This document shows, in pieces, positions 43,297 through 51,119 of a stretch of 64,000 nt of DNA. The notes below the pieces were generated by a model. The model did not search any database, was not told the origin of the DNA, and worked only from the letters and a program-made list of their open reading frames with translations. The stretch is taken from the NCBI GenBank assembly GCA_035353395.1, contig DAOPZL010000011.1, forward strand, positions 1 through 64,000, written 5' to 3'. Source of the DNA: UBA1801 sp035353395 (GTDB lineage: Bacteria; Acidobacteriota; Holophagae; Holophagales; Holophagaceae). A program made the position numbers and the translations under genes. Each line of letters starts with the position of its first letter. Positions within the stretch are counted from its first letter, which is position 1.

Positions 43297-44451
43297 ATGC
43301 GCATCGGAATTCCACGCGAGATCAAGGATGGCGAAGGCAGGGCCGGGATGACGCCGGAGGCCACGGGCGTCCTGGCGCGGAAGGGGCACGACCTGTGGGT
43401 GGAAGCGGGCGCGGGCCGCGGCGCAGGCTTCGGGGACGACCTCTATGCGGAGGCGGGAGCCCGGATCACGGACGATCCCGGGGAGGTGTACCGCTGCGGC
43501 CTGGTCGTGAAGGTCAAGGAACTCCAGCCGGCGGAATTCCCGAGGCTCCAGCCGGGGACGATCGTGGCCGGCTACCAGCAGCTCGCCCGGGATCCCGCCC
43601 TCCTGGACGCCGTCCTCGCCCGCAGGATCACCTGCCTGGCCTTCGAAGGGGTGAGGAGGCCCGACGGGAGCCGGCCCATGCTCGCGCCGATGAGCACCCT
43701 CGCGGGGCTGGTGTCGAGCCAGATCGCCGCCTGGGCCCTGCAGCGGCGGGAGGGGCCCCTGTCCGGGAGCGGCGTCCTGCTGCACGGGCTGCCCGGAGTG
43801 GAGCCCGCCGCGGCGGTCGTAGTGGGGGACGGCGTCGTGGGCCAGGCCGCGGCCCGGGCCTTCCTGGCCTTCGGATGCCGGGTGACCGTGCTGGGGACCA
43901 GTCCAGACCTGCTCCAGGCCATCGAGGCCAGGGCCCGCGAGGACGGCAGGGGGAACCTGCTGCGCACCGCCCTCTCCTCGCCCGGGGAGCTCGCGGCCTG
44001 TACGGCCGGCGCGGACGTGGTTGTCGGGGCCGTCTCCATCCCCGGCCGGCTGTCCCCCAAGCTCCTCACGCGGGACATGCTGCGGGCCATGCGGCCAGGC
44101 TCGGTGCTCGTGGACGTCGGGATCGACATGGGCGGCATCGCGGAGACATCCAGGCAGACCAGGCTCTCGGACCCGCTCTACCTCGAGGAGGGCGTGCTCC
44201 ACTACTGCGTTCCCAACATCCCGGCGCTGGTGCCCCGGGCGGCCACCCTGGCGCTCTCGGCGGCGATGCTGCCCTTCATGGCGCTCGTCGCGGACCTCGG
44301 GCTGGAGGCGGCCCTCGGCGCGGCCCCGGCCCTGGCCGAGGGGCTGCTCGTCCACGACGGCCGGGTCGTGAACCGGGCCCTTGCGGAAGACACCGGCCGG
44401 CCCTGCGCGGACTTCCCTTCCCACTGGATCCACCCAACGAAAAGGGGCTGA
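43297..44451 (+). CDS. Alanine dehydrogenase-family oxidoreductase with substituted catalytic His
   Basis: Ald/PNT-family protein of 384 aa. The N-terminus MRIGIPREIKDGEGRAGMTP (Arg15) and VVKVKELQPAEF (Lys74) match the substrate-binding residues of alanine dehydrogenase, and VDVGIDMGG keeps the Asp near the active site. However, where alanine dehydrogenases have FTYLHLA with catalytic His (His96 in M. tuberculosis), this protein reads AGYQQLA, Gln95. The dinucleotide-binding motif is VVVGDGVVGQAAA (usually GAGxxG). It is coupled to the hydroxyproline-dehydratase-like gene (one base between stop and start). The altered active site and context suggest a cyclic imine or related substrate, perhaps delta1-pyrroline-2-carboxylate reduction. 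This is a hypothesis. Confidence 0.85.
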   Translation: MRIGIPREIKDGEGRAGMTPEATGVLARKGHDLWVEAGAGRGAGFGDDLYAEAGARITDDPGEVYRCGLVVKVKELQPAEFPRLQPGTIVAGYQQLARDPALLDAVLARRITCLAFEGVRRPDGSRPMLAPMSTLAGLVSSQIAAWALQRREGPLSGSGVLLHGLPGVEPAAAVVVGDGVVGQAAARAFLAFGCRVTVLGTSPDLLQAIEARAREDGRGNLLRTALSSPGELAACTAGADVVVGAVSIPGRLSPKLLTRDMLRAMRPGSVLVDVGIDMGGIAETSRQTRLSDPLYLEEGVLHYCVPNIPALVPRAATLALSAAMLPFMALVADLGLEAALGAAPALAEGLLVHDGRVVNRALAEDTGRPCADFPSHWIHPTKRG

Positions 44452-44452
44452 C

Positions 44453-45463
44453 ATGAACGCCGATTCCCCCATCCAGGTCCTCGACATGCACACCGGCGGA
44501 GAGCCGGTCCGCATCATCCAGAGGGGGTATCCCCCGGTCCCCGGCGCGACGATCCTGGCCAAGCGCCGGTACGTCCGCGAGCATCTCGACCACCTGCGCA
44601 GGCTGCTCATGTTCGAACCCAGGGGGCACGACGACATGTACGGCGTGCTGCTCGTGGAGCCCACCCTCCCCGGGGCGGACATCGCCGTGCTCTTCATGCA
44701 CAACGAGGGTTACAGCACCATGTGCGGCCACGCCGTGATCGCCATGGGGCGCTACGCCGTGGATCATGGCCTGGTGCCGAAGGTCGAGCCCGTCTCGGAG
44801 GTGGGGATCGAGTGCCCCTGCGGCCTGGTGAGGGCGCACGTGGAGGTCCGCGGCGGCCGCAGCGGGCGGGTCACCTTCGACAGCGTCCCGGCCTTCCTGC
44901 TCGCGGAGCGGCTGACGGTCGCGGTCCCGGGGCGCGGGCAGGTGGTCACGGACGTCAGCTACGGCGGGGCCTTCTACGCCCTGGCCGACGCCGGGCAGTT
45001 CGGCCTGGATGTCCGCGCGAGCCGCGTGCGGGACCTGGTGGACGCGGCGACCGCGCTCACCGAGGCCGTGAACCGGACGATCGCCATCGAGCACCCGGTC
45101 GAGAAGGACCTGGGCTTCCTCTACGGCAGCATCCTCACGGACGGTCGCGAGCGGCCGGAGGAAGGGCCCTCCGCCAACATCTGCGTCTTCGCCGACGCGG
45201 AGGTGGACCGCAGTCCCACCGGCTCGGGCGTCACGGCGCGCATGGCCGCGCGCTTCCAGCGGGGCCTCGTGGGCATGAACCAGGTCTGCGAGATCGACAG
45301 CGTCACGAAGGCGCGGTTCACCGGCGAGGTGGTCGCCGTGACGTCCTGCGGCTCCAAGCCCGCCGTGACGATCCGTGTCGGCGGGCAGGCTCACTATTCC
45401 GGAGAGGCCCGCTACTGGCTCGAGGAAGGCGACGAGATCGGCAAGGGCTTCCTCCTGCGCTGA
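44453..45463 (+). CDS. Proline racemase-family protein, likely trans-3-hydroxy-L-proline dehydratase
   Basis: Protein of 336 aa. In this family two active-site residues decide the reaction. The first is Cys91 in TMCGHAVIAMGRY. The second, Cys in proline racemase and 4-hydroxyproline epimerase (DRSPCGTG), is Thr256 here in DRSPTGSGVTARMA. The Cys/Thr pair is the known signature of trans-3-hydroxy-L-proline dehydratase, which gives delta1-pyrroline-2-carboxylate. The N-terminus VLDMHTGGEPVRI is typical. The start has AAAAGGGGCTGAC upstream. It lies in an operon with the Ald-like gene and under a divergent GntR gene. Confidence 0.87.
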   Translation: MNADSPIQVLDMHTGGEPVRIIQRGYPPVPGATILAKRRYVREHLDHLRRLLMFEPRGHDDMYGVLLVEPTLPGADIAVLFMHNEGYSTMCGHAVIAMGRYAVDHGLVPKVEPVSEVGIECPCGLVRAHVEVRGGRSGRVTFDSVPAFLLAERLTVAVPGRGQVVTDVSYGGAFYALADAGQFGLDVRASRVRDLVDAATALTEAVNRTIAIEHPVEKDLGFLYGSILTDGRERPEEGPSANICVFADAEVDRSPTGSGVTARMAARFQRGLVGMNQVCEIDSVTKARFTGEVVAVTSCGSKPAVTIRVGGQAHYSGEARYWLEEGDEIGKGFLLR

Positions 45464-45550
45464 GTCTTGCTTCGCGTCCGTTCTCGAGGGGATTCCTCGT
45501 TGTGCCCGGCGGGCGGATATGCGAAAATTTGTCGTAAACGAGGTGTGCTG

Positions 45551-45802
45551 ATGGATGGGATCAAGCCGGGGGCTTGCATGCTCTGGAGGCCGGCCACGAG
45601 CGGCGTGTCCGCCCTGGTGACGGTGGTCTCGCTGGACCTGGCGAACGACCGGGCGCTGGTCCACGTCACGCGGGCCTCCACCGGGACCTGCGCCGCCCAC
45701 TGGGTCGACATGAACCAGCTCTCCGGAGCCCCCGCGGACGCCTGTCCGTGCCCCTGCGCCGCCAAGGCGGCCCGCGCGGACACGGGGCACGACGCCGCCT
45801 GA
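45551..45802 (+). CDS. Small Cys-containing hypothetical protein
   Basis: Predicted protein of 83 aa, not recognised. The core PGACMLWRPATSGVSALVTVVSLDLANDRALVHVTRAS suggests a small beta-barrel. The tail contains CPCPC followed by an Ala-rich end. GAGGTGTGCTG precedes the ATG. An upstream in-frame start at 45467 would overlap nothing but lacks a clear ribosome-binding site. It sits 52 bases before sbcD on the same strand. Coding status is moderately supported by codon pattern and position. Confidence 0.5.
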   Translation: MDGIKPGACMLWRPATSGVSALVTVVSLDLANDRALVHVTRASTGTCAAHWVDMNQLSGAPADACPCPCAAKAARADTGHDAA

Positions 45803-45854
45803 GCGCGGATCCCCATCACCCGGGCGGATCGGACGCCCGCGCGCGGAGCACCGG

Positions 45855-47054
45855 ATGAGAATCCTGCACACGGCCGACTGGCACCTGGGGGCGACGCTGG
45901 AGGAGTGTCCGAGGGAGGCGGACCATCGCCACTTCCTGGGCTGGCTGAGGGATGCGCTGGTCGCGGAGGAGGTGGACCTCCTGATCGTGGCCGGGGATGT
46001 CTTCGACGCCCCGGCGCCCTCGGCCGAGGCCCAGTCCCTCTACTACCGCTTCCTGCACGGCCTGGCGGGCACCCCCTTGAGGCAGATGATCGTGGTGGGC
46101 GGCAACCATGATTCCGCCTCGCGCCTCGACGCCCCCCGGGACCTGCTGGCCGCCTTCGGCGTGCATGTGGTGGGCGGCGTGGAGGAACCGCCCGGGCGCC
46201 ACCTTTTCCCGGTGACGGATGGAGCAGGGCAGGTGCGGGCCGTGGTCGCCGCGGTCCCCTTCGTCAACGAGTGGCGCCTGGGCTTCCGGGGCCGGGAAGG
46301 CAGCGACGAAGCGCAGCAGGAGGCGCTGGGCGCGCCGTTCCGGGCCTTCTACCGCGCGCTCGCGGACCAGGCCTGCCGGCGCTGGCCCGGCGTTCCGCTC
46401 CTGGCCACGGGGCATCTCGCCGCCGCGGGAAGCGACCGGACCGACGCCCCCCAGGAAATCCACCTCGTCGGCACCCTGGGGGGGCTCCCCGCGACCATCT
46501 TCGATGCCCGCTATGCCTACGTGGCCCTCGGGCACATCCATCGCGCCCACCAGGTGGACGGCACCCGGGCCTGGTACAGCGGCAGTCCCATCGCCCTCAA
46601 CGTCAAGGAGGGGCGCTCGCCCCGCACCGTGAACCTGGTGGATCTGGCTCCGGACGGCTCCGTGGAGGTCCTCCGCCTGCCGATCCCGGGGACCCGGCAG
46701 GTGGTCGAATGCGCCGGATCCTTCGAGGAGGTGAAGCTCCGCCTGGCCCGCATGAGCTGGGACGAGGGGCTGCCTCCCTTGGTGAAGGTGGACCTGGAAG
46801 TCGAAGCCTATACCGTGGGACTCGAGGAGGAGTGCCGGCGGTTCGTGGAAGGCCTCGAGCCTGCCCCCGTCCTGGTCGGGATCGTCCAGACCCAGGCCCG
46901 CCGTCCCCAGGCCGAAGGCGCGCCGGCGCCCTCCAGGCTGGCGGACCTGGAGCCTAGGGAGGTCTTCCGGATGCTGTGCGGCGCGAGGGGGGAGGACTAC
47001 GACGGCCTGAGGGACGCCTTCGAGGCCCTCCTGGCGGAGGAGGGACGGGCATGA
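45855..47054 (+). CDS. sbcD: Exonuclease subunit SbcD
   Basis: Mre11-type metallophosphoesterase nuclease of 399 aa. Metal-binding motifs: ILHTADWHLGATL, VAGDVFDAP, VVGGNHDSASRL, ATGHL and ALGHIHRAH. The C-terminal capping domain (about 280-399) contacts SbcC. The complex trims DNA hairpins and protein-blocked ends. The TGA stop overlaps the sbcC ATG (ATGA). Confidence 0.96.
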   Translation: MRILHTADWHLGATLEECPREADHRHFLGWLRDALVAEEVDLLIVAGDVFDAPAPSAEAQSLYYRFLHGLAGTPLRQMIVVGGNHDSASRLDAPRDLLAAFGVHVVGGVEEPPGRHLFPVTDGAGQVRAVVAAVPFVNEWRLGFRGREGSDEAQQEALGAPFRAFYRALADQACRRWPGVPLLATGHLAAAGSDRTDAPQEIHLVGTLGGLPATIFDARYAYVALGHIHRAHQVDGTRAWYSGSPIALNVKEGRSPRTVNLVDLAPDGSVEVLRLPIPGTRQVVECAGSFEEVKLRLARMSWDEGLPPLVKVDLEVEAYTVGLEEECRRFVEGLEPAPVLVGIVQTQARRPQAEGAPAPSRLADLEPREVFRMLCGARGEDYDGLRDAFEALLAEEGRA

Positions 47055-50000
47055 GACTCCTCGAACTGCGCATGGAGAACCTCAACGCGCTCTATGGGAA
47101 GCACGCTATCGACTTCCGGAAGGATCTCCAGGAGGCGCCCCTCTTCCTCATCAGCGGGCCGACAGGAGCTGGGAAGAGCACCCTCCTGGACGCCATCTCC
47201 CTGGCCCTGTTCGGCGTCACGCCCCGCCTGCGCCCGGAGGGAAGCCTGGAGGCCAGGCTCGACCAGGCCCCGGCCCACATCCTGTCCCACGGGACGGCCC
47301 GGGGGAAGGCCGCGCTCACCTTCCGCAAGAGCAGCCCCGGGGAGAGCCCCGCCATCTACCGCGCCACCTGGGAAGTCTGGCGCGGCAACCGGCGGAACCC
47401 CAGGCCGGAGGGCGCGATCCAGGGCCCCTACCGGTGGCTGGAGCGCCTGGACGGCCAGGAATGGGTACGGCTGGCCACCGACTACCCCGGCGAGCAGGGC
47501 CGGGTGCGGGACCTGGAGGCGGCCCTGAAGGAGGCCCTGGAGGGGTTCTCCCTGCAGGACTTCACCCGCTGCATGCTGCTGGCCCAGGGGGACTTCGACG
47601 CCTTCCTGAAGGCGCCGGAAGCCGAGCGGAGCGCCATCCTGGAGCGCCTCACGGGGACCGGGCAGTACCAGCGGATCGGGGCCCGGGCCGCCCGCCGCCT
47701 GCGCGAAGCCAAGGAAGCCTGCGCCCAGGCCGAACGCGCGCTGGGCGGCCTGACGGTCCTGGACGAAGCGGGTCTGGAGGCCCTGCGCCGCACCCTGGCG
47801 GACCAGGAGGCCGCGGTCCTGGAGGCCCGGCGGACCTGCCGGGAGATCCAGGCCTGCCTGCACTGGCTGGACGAGGATGAGGCGCTGACGAATTCCGAGG
47901 AGGCCGCGCGCGCCGCGCTGGCCCGCGCCGAGGAGGCCCAGGCGGCCGCGGCGCCGGATCTGGCCCGGCTGGCCTCCTTCGAGGAAGCCCGGGAGGCCTT
48001 GGGCCACCTCGCCTCGACCCGCGCCCGCCGCGCCGCCGTCCAGGAGCTGGCCGCCCGCCTGGAGGCGCTGGCTGCCGAAGCGGCCAGGCGGGAGGCGCAG
48101 CTCGAACTCGACGAGCAGGAGGAGCGCCTGGCGGCGGAGGCCCATGCGGAGGCCCGGGAGTCCCTGGCCGGGCGCGAGCCGGAGCTGCAGCGCGCGCGGG
48201 AGTTGCGCGCTGCCCTCGCCGCCGCCCGGGAGGAAGCCCGGAAGGCCGGAGACAAGCACCGAGCGGCGGAGGACGAGCGGACGCGGCGGGAGAGCGTCCT
48301 GGCCGAAGCCGCGGAGACGCTGCGGGCGCGGGACCAGGCTGCCGCGCAGGCGGAGGCCGATCTGGCCGACGCGCCCTGGGAATCGCTGTCCGGCGCCCTC
48401 GGGGCCCTGGAAGCCCGGCATCGCGCCCTCCAGGCGCGCGTGGAGCAGCTGGTCCGGGACGAACGTGAGCGGCGGGACCTGGCCGCGAAACTGCCGGAAC
48501 AGGCGCAGATCTGCCTGGACGCCCGCGAGGGATGGAGGCTCCAGTCGGGGCTGCTCGAAACTCGCCTGGCCGAAGAGACGGCCTGCCGGAAGGACCTCGA
48601 AGCCCTGCTCGAGGGGGCCCCGGAGCCCGCCGAGGTCCGCCGCAGGCTGGAGAGGGACCGCGACGCGCTGCTGCTGCGGCGGGCTTCCCTGGAAGCGCTG
48701 GCCGGGCAGATCCAGGAAGCCGCCCAGGCCGGAAGCCGCGCCTTCGAGGCGGAGTCCCTGGCGGCGCGCGAAGCCGGCCGGGCTTCCGCCGCGGAAGCTC
48801 TCGCGCGGGAAGCCGGGCGGACCCTCGACGGGACCCTGGAAACGGAGGCCAGTCTGGCGCGGAGCCTCGACCTCATGCGCTGGGCCCGCGACCTGGCCAA
48901 GGAGCGGGGCCGCCTCCAGGAGGGCCGGCCCTGCCCGCTCTGCGGCGCGGAGGCTCATCCGGCCCTGGTGGATCCGGACCAGGAAGGCAAGGACCGGCAG
49001 GTCAAGGCCGAGTGCGCGCGGCTGGAGGCCGCCTTCGCCCAGGCCCAGGCCCAGGTGCTTCTGGCCCGGGGGGCGCTGCGGGAGGCCGAGGCGGCCTTCC
49101 ACGCGGCCGGGGGGGAGGCGCGGAATGTCCAGCGGCTGTCCGAGGAGGCCAAGGTGGCCCTGGCCCGCCTCCGGGATTCCCTCGGCGCGGCCGCCGCGGT
49201 CCTCGGCGTCGAACCATGCAGTGCCCAGGTCGCCCGCGCCCTGGAGGCCGTGGACGAGGACCATCGGCGGCTGGAAGCCCGCCGGCGGGAGCTGGACGCG
49301 GCGGACTCCGCCCTGAGGAAGGCCGCGGGCGATGCCGCCGAGGCCCGCGTGCGGACCGGCGAGCTGGAGATCCTGGCGCGGCAGGCCGAGGACCGTCTCT
49401 CGTCGCTCCGGGAGCGTCTCCTGGCCGAGGATGCGCGGCTGGCCCAGGCGGAAAGCTCGCTGGCGGCCGACCGGGCTGCCCTGGCCGGGGACTTCGCCGC
49501 GCACCAGCTGCCGGAGGACGATCCCCTGGCCGAGGCCCGCGGTCGGGTGGGACGCTTCCAGAGGGCCCGCACCGCCCGCGAGGAGGCGGCCCGGACCCGG
49601 GAGGCGGCCCTTCGCGCCCACGAGGCGGCCGGCCTGGCCCTGGAGGGCGCCCGCCGCGAGGCGGACGCCCGGCGCCAGGAGGACGGGGAACGCCGGGCGC
49701 GCCTGGCGGAAGCCGGGGACGCCGTCGCGGGGTGCCTCGGAGGCGAGGATCCCGAGCCGCTCCACCGGGCCTTGAAGGCGTCGGTGGACGCGCGCGGGAA
49801 GGAACTCCAGGACCGGCGGGATCGCCTCCAGGCCGCCCGCGACGCGCGGACCAAGGCCCTGGCGGACCGGGACGGCGCGGCCCAGGCGCTGGCTTCCGGG
49901 CGGAGGGAGCTGCTCGACCAGGAGGCCCGCCTGGCGGACCTGGCCGCGCCCCTGGGCGGGGAAGCGGCGCTGGACGCGCGGTTCCTTCCGGAGGCGGAAG

Positions 50001-50806
50001 CCAAGACCCTGGCGGACCGGCGCAACACCCTGGACGGGGCGCGCCGGGATGCCGCGACGGCCCTGCGGACCCTCCAGGAACATCTGGCCCTGCACCGGGC
50101 GCACCGTCCGGACGGGCTCGGGGCCTGTCCGGACCGCTCCGCCCTGGAACGGCGGGGGGAGGAGGCCCAGGCGGTCCAGGACCGCCAGAGCGAGGACGTG
50201 GGGCGGACCCGGGCCGCCCTGGACGAACAGGAGGGGGCCCGCCTCCGGCAGGCTGAGGCCCTGGAACAGCTCCGGGCCGCCCAGGCGGACCTGTCCCTCT
50301 GGACCCGCATGAACCGGCTGATCGGCGCCAACGAGGGCGAGGCCTTCCGGAGGTTCGCGCAGGTGCTCAACCTGCGGGACCTCCTCGCCAAGGCCAACGC
50401 CCGCCTCGCGCGCCTGCGCCCCCGCTACCGCCTCCAGCCGGCCCGGGACGACCAGGGCGTCGAGCGCCTGGCCTTCTTCATCGAGGATACCGCCCACGCC
50501 TGCGAATGCCGACCCGTGAGCACCCTCTCGGGGGGCGAGACCTTCCTCGTCTCCCTCTCCCTGGCCCTCGCCCTGGCCGACTACCGGACGGTGCGCATGC
50601 CCATCGAGACCCTGCTGCTGGACGAGGGCTTCGGCACCCTGGACCCCAAGACCTTGGCGGATGTCCTCGGAACCCTCGGGGCACTCACCAGCCAGGGCAC
50701 CCAGGTGGGCCTGATCAGCCATGTGGAGGCCTTGCAGGAGAAGATCCCCGCCCGGATCCTCGTCGAGCCCACTGGACCCGGCCGCAGCCGGGTGCGAATC
50801 GGATGA
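47051..50806 (+). CDS. sbcC: Exonuclease subunit SbcC
   Basis: Rad50-like SMC-type ATPase of 1251 aa. Walker A is ISGPTGAGKSTLLDAI near residues 35-50. Long Arg/Glu/Ala-rich coiled coils flank the zinc hook CPLC (Cys628 and Cys631) in GRPCPLCGAEAHP. The ABC signature is STLSGGETFLVSLSLALALA and Walker B is ETLLLDEGFGTLD. It is slightly longer than the E. coli protein (1048 aa), with the extra length in the coiled coil. It functions with SbcD. Confidence 0.96.
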   Translation: MRLLELRMENLNALYGKHAIDFRKDLQEAPLFLISGPTGAGKSTLLDAISLALFGVTPRLRPEGSLEARLDQAPAHILSHGTARGKAALTFRKSSPGESPAIYRATWEVWRGNRRNPRPEGAIQGPYRWLERLDGQEWVRLATDYPGEQGRVRDLEAALKEALEGFSLQDFTRCMLLAQGDFDAFLKAPEAERSAILERLTGTGQYQRIGARAARRLREAKEACAQAERALGGLTVLDEAGLEALRRTLADQEAAVLEARRTCREIQACLHWLDEDEALTNSEEAARAALARAEEAQAAAAPDLARLASFEEAREALGHLASTRARRAAVQELAARLEALAAEAARREAQLELDEQEERLAAEAHAEARESLAGREPELQRARELRAALAAAREEARKAGDKHRAAEDERTRRESVLAEAAETLRARDQAAAQAEADLADAPWESLSGALGALEARHRALQARVEQLVRDERERRDLAAKLPEQAQICLDAREGWRLQSGLLETRLAEETACRKDLEALLEGAPEPAEVRRRLERDRDALLLRRASLEALAGQIQEAAQAGSRAFEAESLAAREAGRASAAEALAREAGRTLDGTLETEASLARSLDLMRWARDLAKERGRLQEGRPCPLCGAEAHPALVDPDQEGKDRQVKAECARLEAAFAQAQAQVLLARGALREAEAAFHAAGGEARNVQRLSEEAKVALARLRDSLGAAAAVLGVEPCSAQVARALEAVDEDHRRLEARRRELDAADSALRKAAGDAAEARVRTGELEILARQAEDRLSSLRERLLAEDARLAQAESSLAADRAALAGDFAAHQLPEDDPLAEARGRVGRFQRARTAREEAARTREAALRAHEAAGLALEGARREADARRQEDGERRARLAEAGDAVAGCLGGEDPEPLHRALKASVDARGKELQDRRDRLQAARDARTKALADRDGAAQALASGRRELLDQEARLADLAAPLGGEAALDARFLPEAEAKTLADRRNTLDGARRDAATALRTLQEHLALHRAHRPDGLGACPDRSALERRGEEAQAVQDRQSEDVGRTRAALDEQEGARLRQAEALEQLRAAQADLSLWTRMNRLIGANEGEAFRRFAQVLNLRDLLAKANARLARLRPRYRLQPARDDQGVERLAFFIEDTAHACECRPVSTLSGGETFLVSLSLALALADYRTVRMPIETLLLDEGFGTLDPKTLADVLGTLGALTSQGTQVGLISHVEALQEKIPARILVEPTGPGRSRVRIG

Positions 50807-51119
50807 ATCCCGATCGAGAGCGCTGAGTGTGTCGCTCCGTGGGTGGGTGCCACGGGGGGCCTGGATGGGAGCACCTCGAGGATCCGGATGAGGAAGGGAA
50901 CCAGCGGGTCTTCGGGTCCCGGACAGGCTCCCGCGGATGCGGTTCCTTCCCCTGGCTGAGATCGGCGCACGGGTCCCGTTCGGAAGCCGGATGGGGCCTG
51001 GCCCGGCCGGCGAGCGGACCCTTTGCCAGCCCAGGCGAGACCGTCAGCCGTTTCATCGGCATCCTTTTCGCGCCACGCATCCTGGTCGAGTGGGTTCTCC
51101 CTCTCGGCAGGGGCGGGCG
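50807..51119. other. Intergenic region between convergent sbcC and hydroxylase genes
   Basis: This 313-base GC-rich spacer holds no gene that I can support. I see no hairpin with a T-tract, no tRNA and no similarity to the repeats elsewhere in the window. Confidence 0.5.

Noticed and set aside
44453..45463. Proline racemase
   Set aside because: The second catalytic Cys is Thr256, the signature of the dehydratase branch.
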